This document shows positions 1-12,065 of a DNA stretch of 64,000 nucleotides, in pieces. Made by a program: the position numbers and the translations under genes. The stretch comes from Ehretia macrophylla (Eukaryota; Streptophyta; Magnoliopsida; Boraginales; Ehretiaceae). A model generated the notes under the pieces. It saw only the letters and a program-made list of their open reading frames with translations, did not search any database and was not told where the DNA came from. How positions within the stretch are numbered: position 1 is the stretch's first letter; each line of letters starts with the position of its first letter. The stretch is from the NCBI GenBank assembly GCA_037974665.1, contig CM075770.1, positions 97,460,850-97,524,849 on the forward strand, written 5' to 3'.

Positions 1-1451
1 TGACTAGGCCTTTATTTGGGAGTTGACATTTATAGCTGGAGTTTGTTTATTGGGAATTCCTCTAAGGGTATCTTCTATGCTTTGTATAAATGACTTCCTT
101 TGAAGTTCTACATGATTATTCTTTGGATCATTTTCTTAAATGTCTTCTTGATTGGACATTCATCGGGTATTTTTATATTGGCATTCGTGGGAGACTTGGT
201 TGGGATTTTAATCAACCTTTGGTGTTCTTTCTGCATTCTTATGGGAAACTTTGATTTGAGTCTGCTTACAATGATCAGTTTGTGTAAGGCGTACTACTTG
301 GGTATTCCTTGTGGGCATTTCTTAGTGGATTTGGCAATCGGAGCTCTTATTGGACTTGCTGCATAATATTGTCTACAATACCTTTGCTCTAGTCTTTCTT
401 GGTATTTTATTGGCAATTGTGATTGGAACTCCTCAATAGTATATGATGCACCTGCACAACATTCCCTCTGATGCTTCTTGAGCTATATATTTTGAAAGAC
501 TTCCTTGAAACCTCTGTAATATGATTGACTGGATTTCTTGTTTGAAGTCTTCCTGAGCAGCACTTGGGATTCTTGTTTAGACTCTGCTTCAGATTGTTTA
601 TTGGTGTGTTCTCGGTACTTTTAGTTGGGATTCTATTATGGCATTCAAGTCTAGTAAGATTTTTATTTGGGGATCTATTTGGTTGTTCTCTGGAGCATTC
701 TTTGGTTTTCTTAACGAGTGTTCTTTGGAGACTTTTGTTGGCACTTCTCGGTGGACTTGGTTATTGGAATTCCTATCGGACTTATTGTATAGCACTACTT
801 ACGGTATTCTTTGGAATTCTTAGTGGGCATTCTACTAGTATTTTCCTTGCTGGCACTATTGGAAGTCTTACACTTGGAATCTTGTTCAGAATTATTATCT
901 TATACTGCTTACGGTATGCTGTGAATACTTTAGGCTTCCTTGGTGGTAAGTTGTATAAAGTTTGCACTCGGCAAATGGCGATGAGGTCTTGGAGCTTGGT
1001 CTTATATGTACCACATCTACTTTGGCCATCCTTTGACTTCCTTCTTTGATACTTGTTGGACTTTTATAGAGGATTTGTATAGAGAATATTCCTTCGGTAT
1101 TCTTCTTGTTAATAATATGTGGAATTGGTAATATCTACAGTATCTTTGCTTTAGTCTTTATTGGCATCTTCTCGGCACTCTTAGCGGGGAATTCTTTTAT
1201 GATATTCTTGACCAGCAGAATTCTTATTTGGATTTCAAGATGGTATTTTCAATTAAGCCTTTATTTGGCCTTATTGTTTTGGAGTTTTCAGTCAATACTA
1301 TTGGGGTTTCTTAGTAAGATATTCTTCGAGCATTCTTAATCAGTGTCTTGTTCAGCAACCAATGAAGAGTGGTCAGAGTTGGATTTCAGATGATGCAGAG
1401 TTCAATTGGAAGAAGAATTGCGAGGACGCAATTGTTTTAAAGGGGGAAGGA
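1..1451 (+). mobile_element. 3' non-coding internal region of the element that owns the LTR at 1452
   Basis: This stretch lies directly upstream of a polypurine tract and LTR, so it is the 3' internal part of a plus-strand LTR retrotransposon that starts outside the window. No gag, protease, RT or integrase motif is visible. It is T/G-rich and C-poor and is built from degenerate short repeats around a TTGG-ATTCTT-GGGCATTC theme. Translated, these give recurring hydrophobic G-H-S/IFL motifs, for example near 157, 697, 823 and 1180. The open frames at 100-366, 564-1049 and 1106-1339 are by-products of this composition, not genes. Decayed 3' UTR or a tandem repeat are both possible. Confidence 0.6.
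1435..1451 (+). promoter_or_regulatory. Polypurine tract of the LTR-A element
   Basis: The sequence TTTTAAAGGGGGAAGGA sits immediately before the LTR start at 1452. This is the expected position and composition of the plus-strand priming site of a Ty3/gypsy element. Confidence 0.8.
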
Positions 1452-4283
1452 TGTGATAACCCGAACCCGGCATGCATTTAATAGCACTTGACTGCATTTG
1501 ATTAAATGTTTAATTAGTTAAATCAACCAATTTGCACTATTTTAATATTTCTCTTGGAAGCATTTAGTAATTGTATATTGAATAATTAAAAGATTATTAT
1601 CTATTTCTAATAATTATAGTAATTGAATTTATTCTCTTGTGATTAATTAAGTGTCATCTTAAATGTTAGGGTTTAATTGTATTTGACTACGTGTTTATAT
1701 TAACTTTCATTTGTAGCTTAATATTAACTTTATAATTCTTAAAATATTCTAGAAATAGTTGAATTAATTATTTTAAATGAATATTGATTACCTTGATTGT
1801 TGTGATTATTTTAATAATCGATTTTGGTTGTCTTGCATTAAAATCACTCAATTTTCAAATAAATAAGGAAAGTAACTCCGAGCCGGAGTGAATTTTAAAC
1901 TATTCTACTATTCTACTTTTCAAAGAATTAAAGTTTTATATTGTTGCTCATCACTTTATTAGCGATCGATTATTTACCGTTCGATCGTAGAATTTTGAAA
2001 ATAAGAGATAGAGAAATATTTTTCGGATTTAGTGAAAAATGTTTTTAGCTTAATTTAACTAGTTTTAGTTGTTTTTCATTTAATTGCATTGTTCTAACTT
2101 GAATTAGATTTAATAGCATCAAAATAAGCTTATTTGACTATTTTTTAATTAAAGTTTGATTTTGCAAATGACCAAAATGCCCTTGTCATCTTTTAAATTA
2201 AAAAACAAGGCAAAAATGACTCAAAACAAAACCAAAAATGACCATTGTGACCCCCCCTTGGCCGAATGGTTTTCAAGAGAAAAAAAAATGATTTTGCTTT
2301 CAATTTCTTCTACAATCGTGCGTGGAACTGCTCGGGGGTCGTGGCTCAGGTCCTTGCGGGTCTTGATCTTCAATCTTTGTGAGGGTTTTCACGCTTTTGT
2401 GCATTTTAATATGAATTTGATTTTTGAGTCAATTTTTCAGATTTGATATTTATCGCGTTATAATGCCTGTTATTGCTTGAAATAGCTTGCTTAGGGTTCG
2501 TAGAGCATTGCTTGTTAGTTATTTAGCAATTTTTACGGTCGAAACAGCGTATTTGAAATTGGGGAAGAACATGAATAGTGAATTATGAATAGTAAACCCT
2601 AGAATTTCGGATTTCGATCCGAATTGCGATTGCTTGATTTGGATAGGTGTCATTAATGATAGAAAGCTAAAATGTGAAATAAAAACGGATCGGCCCTTGT
2701 TAAAATTAAAAATTAGACAAAGAAATGTAAAGGGGTCATTTGACCAAAAGTTGACCGTGCTCGAATTGAGCTAGGGGTTTCACAATTGAGGGTATGGAAG
2801 CACTTTTGGCGCTGTTGTGGCGTTGATTGAATGACTAGTTAGCATAGTTGTAGTTCAAACGCAGTAGGTGGACTTTCGGGTCTTGGGTGAGAAAGTGAAG
2901 TTTAGTGACATAGAAACGTGTCTTGTAGTGCCTGAGTGAATGTAGTGAAATCGGTTTCCTAATCCCATAGCTCGTTTGCTCGTAATTGTCTTTAGAAGTT
3001 AGGGATTGAATAGTGATATTTGTTGTTTTCGTGTTTGAACTACTGTTACTTATTTAATTGGTGTTATTGTTGCTTATTATTGCTCGTTATGCTTGAAAAG
3101 TTAGTTGAATGCTAGTATTGATTGTGATTGCTTGATATCTCGTTTGTTGTCACTAGTTTGTATTGTTGTGCTATCGCTCGTTTATTGCCTTGTATCGATT
3201 CTTGCATTGCATAGTGTCCAGCGCGTGAGTGATGGGCCTCTCTGGGTAGCCTCGGGTTGCTAGTGTTGGTTGCTCTAGCTCCGTAGCTATTCCCTTTTCT
3301 CGATTGGGTTGCCTCCCAGGGAGATTTGGGTCGTAGAATTGATGGTTACTCCCGGGGTATTCCAAACTGGTGTTATAAGGTGGTTGCGCGCTTATTGTCA
3401 TCATTGTCAACATCAAGCTCGAGATTGATGTATCGCTGTGAAATGGTATATTATTCGTAAGAGTGAACCATAGCCTTCAGAGTGTGGTATAGCTTTGAAT
3501 GGTTGTGTTAATGCTTTCAGTAATTGCTTATTATATTGATTGTTTGTCTCGATTGCTTACTTATCAGTTATATTGCTTAACTGTCTTATTTACATTGCAC
3601 GAATTTCTTTCTTTCCAATTCGATATCTGTCTCGCCCTCACTGAGTATACGTGTTGTGTATACTCACTCCTCACCACCACATTTCAGGATATGCCTTGTT
3701 AGCTGGAAAGTTCGTGGTTACGTGAAAGATTGTGCTTGAAGAGTTGTCTTGCGTGCTATGTGGCTTGAGTTGTCAAAGATGCAAAGATGTATGCTTTCAT
3801 GTATTGTATGCATTTAATGTCAAAAGGAATGTAATTTGAGTTTCAATGGATTGTTGAAGTAGTTTGATAAGTTAGATTATGTATCTAGTTATTATAGTTT
3901 AACTTCAATGCATGATTGTAATGTCCAAAGGAAAAGAGTTAGAATGGCATGATAGTTTATTTTGTGTAGTAGCTTAGTATGGTCTAATTGTCAAGTTCGA
4001 ATGTACTTGTCAAAAATGAAAAGAGATAGGTTAGCTTGTAAATTGGAAATGTATGTATACTTGCTGAGTTTAATTGTTGAGAACCAAGGCTCGGATGGCC
4101 TTGAGGTGGTTGAATGTTTGGACATGGTATTGGTCCCTTTATATGCTGTCGCAAGTTTTACATTTCAACTAGAAACAGGGGAGGCTCCGTCCGTTTTCCC
4201 TAAAATTTTTCCCGGGTTTGGTTTGGGTTGTGATTAGATTGATTGATAGAACTCCCGGTCTCGAGAAGGATCGGGGTATTACA
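1452..4283 (+). mobile_element. LTR A: 3' LTR (2.83 kb) of a Ty3/gypsy-like element
   Basis: It begins TGTGATAACCCGAACCC after a polypurine tract and ends GATCGGGGTATTACA, so it has TG...CA termini. The same LTR family occurs as a complete solo copy in reverse orientation at 44546-47136, which independently fixes both ends. It contains a GGGTCGTAG box (3326-3336) and a perfect 8-bp stem-loop (3643-3650 with 3658-3665), followed by TTTCAG at 3682-3687. The insertion cut a minus-strand gag frame: flank 4284-4288 (gcatc) continues that frame. The left half of the element is outside the window. Open frames inside (2156, 3171, 3499, 3962) are not genes. Confidence 0.85.
3636..3690 (+). promoter_or_regulatory. 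LTR stem-loop and splice-acceptor-like module (LTR A)
   Basis: The stem strands are GAGTATAC (3643-3650) and GTATACTC (3658-3665), with a 7-nt loop. A CTCAC branch-point-like motif, a pyrimidine-rich stretch and TTTCAG (3682-3687) follow. Equivalent modules with different stem sequences occur in at least four other LTR types in the window. The function is inferred. Confidence 0.5.
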
Positions 4284-4813
4284 GCATCACCCTAAACTAA
4301 AGGCAGGAACTCCGCCTCTCTCCGTTCCTGTACAATCCTAGGAACGTACTTGGCCCGGATCGATCTAAGAAAGATATCCCAAACATAAGGAGTACCTCGT
4401 GCCTCCCAACCGGCTTTCACTATACGCCACCACTCTTCGGCCTCATAATCAAACAAATAAACTGCAAAAGTGACTTTTCTCTCGTCAATGTAATCCAAAG
4501 GATAAAAAATCTTCTCAATCTTGTTGATCCATGCTTCCGCATTTCTATCATCTGGCTTGCCCTGGAATGTCTGTGGATAATAAGCCAAGAATTCCTGGAA
4601 TGTATTTCACCTGTGGTAACCACCCTGTGTATTCATCATCTGTGCCTGGGCAGCCTGCCCTGCTAATAACTGTGCCTGTCCTGCCATGATTTCTATCATT
4701 CTATCCATAGTTGCAGCAATACGATCATCACCCTGATCTCGGCACGGTGCCACATTACCCGGTGCCTCATTATCTACCTCCGGCCTACCTCTTGTTCTCT
4801 GTCGACCTGCCAT
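4284..4813 (-). pseudogene. Ty3/gypsy gag, N-terminal part, truncated and with stops
   Basis: The frame starts at the ATG at 4813 (MAGRQRTRGRPE...) and reads toward lower coordinates. An N-terminal segment rich in Q/A and M (MDRMIEIMAGQAQLLAGQAA) is followed by the retrotransposon gag core, with the motifs FQGKPD, AEAWI, FAVYLFDYEAEEWW and RAKYVP. An in-frame TGA at 4604-4606 and a TAG at 4289-4291 break it. After the second stop the frame continues for Q/G/D-type residues and is then cut by LTR A. Gag is the retroelement capsid-type protein. The core resembles chromovirus-type gags with the same PBS, but the clade cannot be fixed without pol. The element is dead. Confidence 0.85.
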
Positions 4814-5089
4814 TCTACTAACAAAGAGTTAGCACAGGTTATAGCACATAGACAAGCTATAGACAATTATTATTACATAAGTAACAAACTCACGTAAAGC
4901 ACATAAATCACTTAAGTATCAATCACATAAACAAATTGACCACATAATCACATAGTCACTAACTCACATAATCACTCAATCACTTAATCATATTAACACA
5001 TATTTTACTTTTCTTTCACTTCATACATACTTTCATGCTAAAACCACTACCCACATTCATAGAATACCCCGGTTGATAGCTAAACATAG
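4814..5089 (-). other. 5' leader of the minus-strand gypsy element
   Basis: This untranslated stretch lies between the primer binding site and the gag start. It is A/C-rich with repeated CACATAA/TCACTTAA words on the plus strand. No reading frame is visible. Confidence 0.6.
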
Positions 5090-5101
5090 GCCCTGATACC
5101 A
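5090..5101 (-). promoter_or_regulatory. tRNA-iMet primer binding site
   Basis: The minus strand reads TGGTATCAGGGC, one mismatch from the standard plant TGGTATCAGAGC site. It lies 5 bp inside the LTR edge, as expected for minus-strand cDNA priming. Confidence 0.8.
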
Positions 5102-5106
5102 CTTAA

Positions 5107-6200
5107 TGTAACGCCCCAACACGACCCCACCTACAATCAGTCAGAACGCAATAGAATTTTGGCAGTTATAACAACAATAACTTGGATACCGAGGCTCTAA
5201 CCTAACCTCTTTGTAACTCATACAACCAACTTCACAAATCACCATAACTCTATTAATTCATCAACAAGCCAATAACTCAATTTTAATACCCAAAAAATAG
5301 AAATACATGCTACAACGGTTCAAAACAGCTATAAACTCATATAAATGATCTTTAGTATCTACTGAGCAACATTCTAACATCAATTCAACATTTCAACGGC
5401 TAAAACTTCAATTATATGAATTGACATAAAAATAGCATTTTGAGATCTAGAATGTTTCTCTCATCTTTGATGTTATATGATGCAAGAAATGTGTAGAATG
5501 GATGCCCAACAAGTATAATCAAACTTTGGATGAAGAAGTTTGGCTTTGTATTGCAATTTCTATAAGAAAAATTGATCAAAAATAAGCAAAAATGGCTCCT
5601 AGGTGTTCGGCCATGTGTGTGAGATTTGGAGGTGTTTGAGCTTTGTTTTATGAGCTATTTTTGGTATGTTAAGCATATATAAGGCAAGTCAACAAAATTA
5701 AAAGAAAGTCAAAGGTGAAGCAATTTAGTATTTTTAGTCTTTTAATTAGTATTTTAGATTATTTTTGCTCAAAACTAGTATTCAACACTTAGAGTATTTT
5801 TAGGTATTTTATTTTAGGTGACAAAAAATTTCACATGCGAAGACTCTCACCCGACTCGGTTAAAAACGCGATTTTCACAAAAGTAAGTGTAAAAACCTTT
5901 AAAATTTCTAATCCGATTCAAAATCCGTTTTAATCATACACGAGTCTATTAATATCCGAGGACTAGGCTTTAAAACGTTTAAAATACCTATGTAAAAATT
6001 TTAGCAGACATGCGTTCAAAATACTATTTATAAAAACCGTCGATAAAATTTCTAATGCCGATTTTGATAAAAATTTCATGAATGCACACTTAGCACGTAA
6101 TAGGAATATAAATCACATAATTAACATATTCTAACTCATATAACACATAAACATGTCAAATTACGCAAATCTAAGCAAAGACAAAATCTGGGGTCTTATA
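5107..6200 (-). mobile_element. 5' LTR (1.09 kb) of the minus-strand gypsy element
   Basis: On the minus strand it runs from TATAAGACCCCAG to GGGGCGTTACA, next to the PBS. The last ~60 bp (AAATTC, TGACT, GGGTCGTGTTGGGGCGTTACA) match the ends of the LTRs at 38083-40361 and 43764-47606, so it belongs to the same broad LTR group. It is much shorter than those and no hairpin module was found in it. The expected TG start has become TA, probably by mutation. Confidence 0.7.
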
Positions 6201-7310
6201 GTTCGTATCAAGAGATAGATGGGTATGAACTTATGTTCAAGAAAATCAATAGAGGGTCCTTACACTATCTTAGTATGTAGTGATTGATTCAAATCAAAAG
6301 TGCTAATTGTTAAAAGTATGACTTGCTTGGGTTGTATCTTTACATATTTCATGAGATTATTTAGTCATATGACGAATCATGTTGAAAGAACTGGTTGGTT
6401 CAATTGAGGAGCATTGGATTTTCAACGAATATATGAAAAAAATATATATTTTTCTTATACATCTTTGTTGGAGATGATTTGGTAGACTTGTATTAAAATC
6501 GTTTGTAGACTTCTAATAGAAGAATTCTAGAGAAGGAAAAAAATGATACTCATAGGAGTTTCACTAAGTTATTGTTTGCAAGAAAAAAAATATTGGACGC
6601 AATATGACTTGATATTATGTGTTATTATGAAATATTTATGAAATTGATATCTAATCAGGTTGATTGCATATATTTTGTGGATCTATCTTAGCAAGACAGT
6701 GAGGACAATATGTGTTTGATATATAATGGGTCAAAGGGGAAAAAGAAATTGACTTCCATGATTGTCGAAAATTGTATTGATATTACGAGAGATGCACACA
6801 TATATCCTTTGTCACAGAATAATTTCTGGTGATCAGTTGTTCTAAGTCTTACACTTTCAAGAAAATAGTAGGCATTATTGTGAAGGAAGTTACAACCAAT
6901 AATAAAATGGTATGAGAAGGGCACTTAAATGTTATGTATAATAACTTACTTTATTATAATAGGAGTTTAGGAATTCAAGCTAGTATTGCATATAATTAAA
7001 TTACAGATATTTAGGTCATTTATGTTCTTGGAAAAATAAGAATTTGATGTGGTTCTTTATTGATATCATGGAGCAATGGTTGACCTTACTTCTTTGTATC
7101 TTTTGTCTTTGAAAATTTTTTTGGACACACTAATGAAGAAAGTGAGAGCTTCAAAAATCTAAGAGAGAACTATATATTGAGCAAGTTATAGTTGCCGTTG
7201 TCAACTTCAAAGAAAAAAATTTGAGGTGCAAGTTTTTCAATTTTGTGATAGTTTAGAAAATGTAGGTGATTGAAGTTTCGAGGATGAAACTTCTTGTAAG
7301 ATGGGAAGAA
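6201..7310 (+). mobile_element. Decayed 3' internal region of a gypsy-type element
   Basis: No intact frame remains. The last bases (ATTCGAGG-like words, AAACTTCTTGTAAGATGGGAAGAA) resemble the usual end of a plant chromovirus pol and its polypurine tract, directly before an LTR-like TGTAATACCCC start. The rest is AT-rich with many stops in all frames. The assignment rests on the 3' boundary only. Confidence 0.4.
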
Positions 7311-8696
7311 TGTAATACCCCTGAAATTTTCTATAAACAAAAAAAATTGAAATGAAAAAAAAATTGAAAAGTTGTCACAATAAATATTGGAGTAAAGTTG
7401 GAGGTGGTGGTAACCAACAACCTATTCAATTAGGAGGTATTATGTATTTTAGTGGATCTTAATCATCACTAATTTGGAGCCTTTTAGGATTTCATAACTC
7501 AAGATTTAAGGGCTCAATTAATAGCTCATTTTATCACCAAAGATGTTAGAATATTTTCATTACATATTAAGCTAACAAACTTTGTCTATTGCACTTGTTA
7601 CATAACACCATCACTCATAGGCAAGAACAAAAAAAAGCTTTGTTTATTGGCTGAGTTGGTGGAGAACACAAGTAAATCAAAGGATCATAACAACGTTTTG
7701 ATTGGCGTTTACTTTTGAGGCTCTAAATTTGATAATCTTTTTGCAATGTAAGTCAGGACTTCCCTTCTTTAAGATATATCCAATATTGTATGTATTAGCA
7801 TTATTGAATTTAAATTTTACAACTCTCGATTTAGTATTGATCTTCCAATTGGCTTCGAAAAGCTTTTCACGTGAATGGTTGTATTGTAGTCTTACAAAAC
7901 TGTTCCTAAAGTTGTGTTAAAACTAAAAAATAGTGACATGTTCTACTTTTCTTATTAAAATTCAGTTATGTTTATGAAACAATTTCTTTTTCTTCTTTTC
8001 TTTGCTATTTAACTACGATTTCTCAAAAAGTTAGTTTAATAAGCTCACACTTTTGCTTCTTATGACAAACTTCTCATAAAATGTTTTGTTGTCCTATGTT
8101 CACCAATGAGCCTTACATTTTTATATTAGTTTAAGGTATATGTAATTGATAAACTAGTTTTTAATTTCATAAACTCTTAAAATCTTTTTCTAAAAGATGC
8201 ATATGGTACGAGAATAATTGAGCAAACTTGGGACCACCACTTTTGGAAAAAAACATATTGCAAAGCTATTCATTTTTTTATGCAATATTATGGACTTTGA
8301 ACATTCTAAAAAGGAATCATCTAAATTTCTAAAAATGTGTTTTGACATTGCTTTGAGGCTGTGTTCAAATGACAAATATTGTGATATTGAGACCCTTGCA
8401 TCGGTGGGGCTTGTACACCGTCTTTGTTATCATATCATGTAGTGCACTACTTATTGAGGATATTCTATTAGTCTTTGGTGGTTGGGCATAATGAACCACT
8501 TTTTTGTTATTGTTTTTCTATCGTCACAGCCTATCACGAATTTCAAAAAGAATTTATTTTGCTTTGTTATTTTGTATTGGATGTTGACTTTAGTTTTGAA
8601 TAAACTAATGATTAATCATTGCTAGTATATTGTCCAATCGAAAAAGTTATATTATTGCCTATATAACCTAATTCACCCCCTCTTAGGTTTAATTAA
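7311..8696 (+). mobile_element. LTR-like segment starting TGTAATACCCC
   Basis: It starts with TGTAATACCCCTGAAATTTTC after a purine-rich tract, as Ty3/gypsy 3' LTRs do. The right boundary is not clear. At 8671-8685 the sequence CACCCCCTCTTAGG resembles the pre-PBS segment of some copia elements, so two element pieces may be joined here. The frames at 7702-7920 and 8218-8442 show no known domain. Confidence 0.35.
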
Positions 8697-8701
8697 GGGA
8701 C

Positions 8702-9377
8702 AACAACTAGTATGTCATCAACATAAATCTCCATGTTTTGCCCAATTTGGGACTTGAAGACCTTGTTTACCATCCGCTGGTACGTGGCCCCAATATTCTT
8801 GAGGCCAAACGGCATGACCTTATAATGATAGAGCCATTTTATCAATGATGGAAGTTGTCTTCTCTCAGTCTCTAGGGGCCATCTTGATCTAGTTGTACAC
8901 TTTCAAGGGATCCATGAAGGTAAGCATCTTATACCCCAAAGAGGCATCAACCATCTGATCCATTCGAGGTAACGGAAAACAATCCTTAGGGTAAGCCTTA
9001 TTCAGGTCAGTGAAGTCAATACACAATCTCCACTTGCCCAGGGTCTTTGCAACCAGAACCACATTAGACAACCACGTCGGATATACAATCTCATGTATGT
9101 GGCCTACGTCAATCAATTTATCTACTTCCTCAGAAATGATTTTTTGTTTATCATAATAGAAGTGTCAGCGCTTCTGTTGCACTGGGAGGTAATCGGGCTC
9201 AACGTTCAAGTGATGCTCGATTACGCTCGGTTCGATACCTGTCATGTCAGGTGCAGACCAAACAAATATATTTTTATTTTGGAAAAGGAACTGGCTTATA
9301 CCTTGCTTGAAGTAGTTAGGGAGTTCATTCCCGATCTTAGCTTTCTTGTTTTCGTCCGAGAGCTGGATTTCCTGCAA
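8702..9377 (-). pseudogene. Tat-type reverse transcriptase, N-terminal half
   Basis: The frame contains IEPSVIEHHLNVEPDYLPVQQKRR, then KLIDVGHIHEIVYPTWLSNVVLV, KWRLCIDFTDLNKAYPKD, PLPRMDQMVDA and MLTFMD. These are the conserved RT fingers/palm motifs of Tat/Athila-type gypsy elements. After stops and a frameshift, the catalytic YVDD box is still visible as MEIYVDDILVV near 8703-8735. Everything after it is missing. The enzyme would copy element RNA into DNA; this copy cannot. Confidence 0.85.
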
Positions 9378-9478
9378 GTCCTCAACTGGGCTGCCACGCT
9401 TGGCATCTCGTTTCTCCTCGGGTAGGTCCAGGCTTCAGTCTGCCTGGTACTTTGGTGAAGGGAGGTTTCATAGCATTC

Positions 9479-9850
9479 CTAAGCTAAAAGTTGCATTCCT
9501 CTGAACTCTACTATCCTCATAAGGGTAGGAAACTTCAACATTTGATGATAAGTTGAGTGAATCGCCCTAAAGTAGTTCAAGGCTACTCGACCCAGGATCC
9601 CATTATAGGCAGAGTTATAATCGATCACAATGAAGTTAGCCTGCATGGTGGTACGCTTGTCTCTCGCCTCTAGAGTCAGTGGTAGGTTGATTATTCGCTC
9701 AGCCATGTATTCATTCCCAGTGAATCCTACCAAGGTATCTCTCATCAGTCTCAACCTACTCCGATCTAACCCCAATTGCTCTAAAGTCTTCAGGAAGATC
9801 ACTTTGGCTGAGCTCCAATATCCACCATAATTCTTCTAACTATGCAGTTT
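9479..9850 (-). pseudogene. Tat-type aspartic protease region
   Basis: The frame reads VIFLKTLEQLGLDRSRL, then LVGFTGNEY, ERIINLPLTLEA, ANFIVIDYNSAYNGILGR and RAIHSTYHQMLKFPT. This is the typical C-terminal part of the Tat-lineage protease (the usual FxVVDxPSAYNAILGR and STYHLxxKFPT motifs). The active-site segment just upstream reads VDIGAQ in place of the usual IDNGSSA, and a frame break separates it from the rest. The protease normally releases gag and pol proteins from the polyprotein. Confidence 0.8.
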
Positions 9851-10079
9851 AAGATAGTTTCACTGATCATCAAGGGGTCATCATGTGGGAGTAGTACCCC
9901 TTCTAAGTCGTCTGAGGAGAAGGTTATCTTCTCCAGGCCTCAAATTATTCCAACAACTGGCTCTACTTGCGCCCAACCCGAACATATCCCTTCTATCTTG
10001 CTAATGTCTATTCGCTTGTGGCAAAGCCTCCAGCAATGGTCTCAATCATGGCCTGATAAACACCACCTCCTACTCATCT

Positions 10080-11530
10080 CGGGGCGGAGGGGGTTTCTCT
10101 CCCTCTTTCTTCCCCCTTGATCTGGGTTGCAAGGCGGCTGTCTTGAGATAATACCTCCTTAGGTGCCCTCGGGCAATCAGAGCCTCAATCTCCTGTTTTA
10201 ATTCCTTGCAATCTTCAGTGTTATGCCCGAAGTCATTGTGAAATTAGTAGAACTTGTTCTTTGATCTCCTCTCTGGCCGACCTCCCATAGGTCGAGGTGG
10301 AGGTATGTTGTAATAAGCCTGGACCTCCATCAATATCTGCCCCCTCGGAGTATTGAGGGGAGTGAATATAGTGAACCTCAGCTCTTGCTTTCGCTGTTGT
10401 TGTTATTACTGTTGTTGTTATTTCCCCTTCGTATCACCCTGAGCTTTATTCCCAGGCTGACCTTTCGGTGCAGAAGACTCTCTCTTCTTTGTCAACTCCT
10501 TCTCCTTGTCATCATCTTTCTTCGCCTAGTGGATCTCCTTGGCATATATACACCCGTGGGCCTTCCTTATCAAGTCAGCTATGGTGTCTACCAGGTCGAT
10601 GGTCAATGATGATATGAGAGCTCCCGACCTAAGTCTACTTTGATAGGCCATCAACAACACAAAATCCTCGAGGTAAGGAATCTTAAGGGACTCTTCATTA
10701 AATGGGGCTATGTAAGACTTAAGGGTATTCCCCTTTCGGTTGCTTAACTTCCAACAACGATGAAGTGTGGTTGGTCGGCCTCCGGCTCCTTGTGAATCGG
10801 CCCAAGAATGCCACTGCTATCTTGGTAAATGCATCGATCGACCCCGACGGAAGCCCCTGGTACCAAGTCAGCGCGTTCCCGACCAACATAATTGGGAATG
10901 CCTTACATTTCACTGCATCGGGCATATCATGAAGAGTCATGTGATGGTCGAAGTTTCTTATATGGCTGGTAAGATCCCCGTCTCCACTATACATAGCCAG
11001 ATTGAGCATATGGTTACCAGCAAGCAGAGGAGTGGCCAAAATGTCTAGAGTCAGTGGGTTAACCCCGAGCTGATGAACAACTTTGGCTATTGTTGCAATA
11101 GTCTTGGTTGGTTCGGGCTCTACTCCAACTACTCTCTTTCCCCTCGGTACCTCAGGATGGTTAACAGGTCCCGAGGAACCCCTATCATCAGCATTGGTTT
11201 GAGCACCTCACTCCTTCTCTGGCTCGGTCCCTCCATTCCTTGAGTTAGCTATATGAACTTGGGGTCGGTGTGGTGATGGAGCCACTTGATTGGCAATAAG
11301 GCAAGTCACCGTATCTTGGAGCTCTTTGAACATGTGGTATAGCAGCTTCACCTCAGGACTCATAGAAGCCTTGGGTCTACTGCTTCGGGTAGGGATATAT
11401 TTGTGGCTAAGTGTATACGCTGGCTCGGCCCAACGTGGGCTTGGGTTGGATTTGTTCCGGGGGCCGTTTTGGGCATCCAGTCCTAAGGTGAAGGGTCCTC
11501 AACCCCACAGTTATGGCTTCTCGTGTTCAC
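10080..11530 (-). pseudogene. Tat-type gag, with premature stops
   Basis: A single minus frame can be followed from about 11530 to 10719, with one TGA near 11213. It contains MFKELQDTVTCLIANQ, TPLLAGNHMLNLAMYSGDGD, HDMPDAVKCKAFPIMLVGNALTWYQGLPSGSI and FTRSRRPTNHTSSLLEVKQ, which match the Tat gag core (YDGxxDP, CRAFPxTLxGxAxxWxxxLPxxSI, LLxLKQ). After a stop at 10719 the homology continues: ADLIRKAHGCIYA, a K/E-rich linker, FHNDFGHNTEDCKELKQEIEALIARGHL. The last segment is the CxxH-like tail typical of this clade. It is followed at once by the protease region. Confidence 0.8.
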
Positions 11531-11582
11531 CGTAGTCGTTTTTCTTAATGGGTTAATGGGAAAATAAGGAAACTACGTTTTT

Positions 11583-11596
11583 CACATACGGTGCCA
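11583..11596 (-). promoter_or_regulatory. Primer binding site of the Tat element
   Basis: The minus strand reads TGGCACCGTATGTG two bases inside the LTR end. It is one or two changes from the TGGCGCCGT-CTGTGGG site common in Tat-type elements, which is not the iMet site used by the other gypsy elements here. Confidence 0.65.
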
Positions 11597-11598
11597 GC

Positions 11599-12065
11599 TG
11601 ATGAGGGTGGAAAATGAATGTCCGCCCGAGCTCAATGATTTAACCTCAACTACTTGACTTGCAAAACAAGAGAAGGAATCGCGAGAGTGGCAACTCGTGT
11701 TTTACCTCGGGTGTGAGAGTGATTAGTATGTCCGAACTCAACGGCAGGTAGTTGAGAGTAATTAATGTGCGAGAGTTACCTCATAATAGTGAGTGAATGG
11801 GCTATTTATACTACTTCCAATGTCGGGCAGCAGTTAATGCTTACTAATGCTCGGCACTGTTCACATCTGTCCGAATTCATTGTCCAATGGTTAAAGTTAT
11901 TATCCAATAGGTAAAGCTATTGTCCAATGGTCCGACTCGGCATCGCCTTATTGTCACCTTAGAAGTGATTGCCATGCTGAGTAAACAAAGTGGGTCGGGC
12001 ACGGGGTTGACTGCGTAATCCCAAGTCGGGAAAGCCTTCTTGGGCTCGGGTTTACACCCCCATCA
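11599..12065 (-). mobile_element. 5' LTR (467 bp) of the Tat element
   Basis: The minus strand runs from TGATGGGGGTGTAAACC to CACCCTCATCA, with 5-bp inverted ends (TGATG/CATCA). A TATA-like box, TATAAATA on the minus strand, lies at 11813-11820. It abuts the primer binding site at 11596 and the flank gggac at 12066. Confidence 0.8.

Larger units (their letters stand above)
8702..12065 (-). mobile_element. Tat-clade Ty3/gypsy retrotransposon, 3' half missing
   Basis: On the minus strand the order is 5' LTR (12065-11599), PBS, gag, protease, then RT up to its YVDD motif, where the element stops at 8702. RNase H, integrase and the 3' LTR are absent. The sequence gggac occurs directly outside both ends (8697-8701 and 12066-12070), like a target duplication around a truncated copy. 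Several in-frame stops make it non-functional. The Tat assignment rests on gag, protease and RT motifs (see separate entries). Confidence 0.85.

Noticed and set aside
564..1049. 161-codon hydrophobic frame that looks like a multi-pass membrane protein
   Set aside because: It arises from T/G-rich degenerate repeats in the 3' region of an LTR element. It has no known family or gene context, and sister frames on the same repeats look alike.
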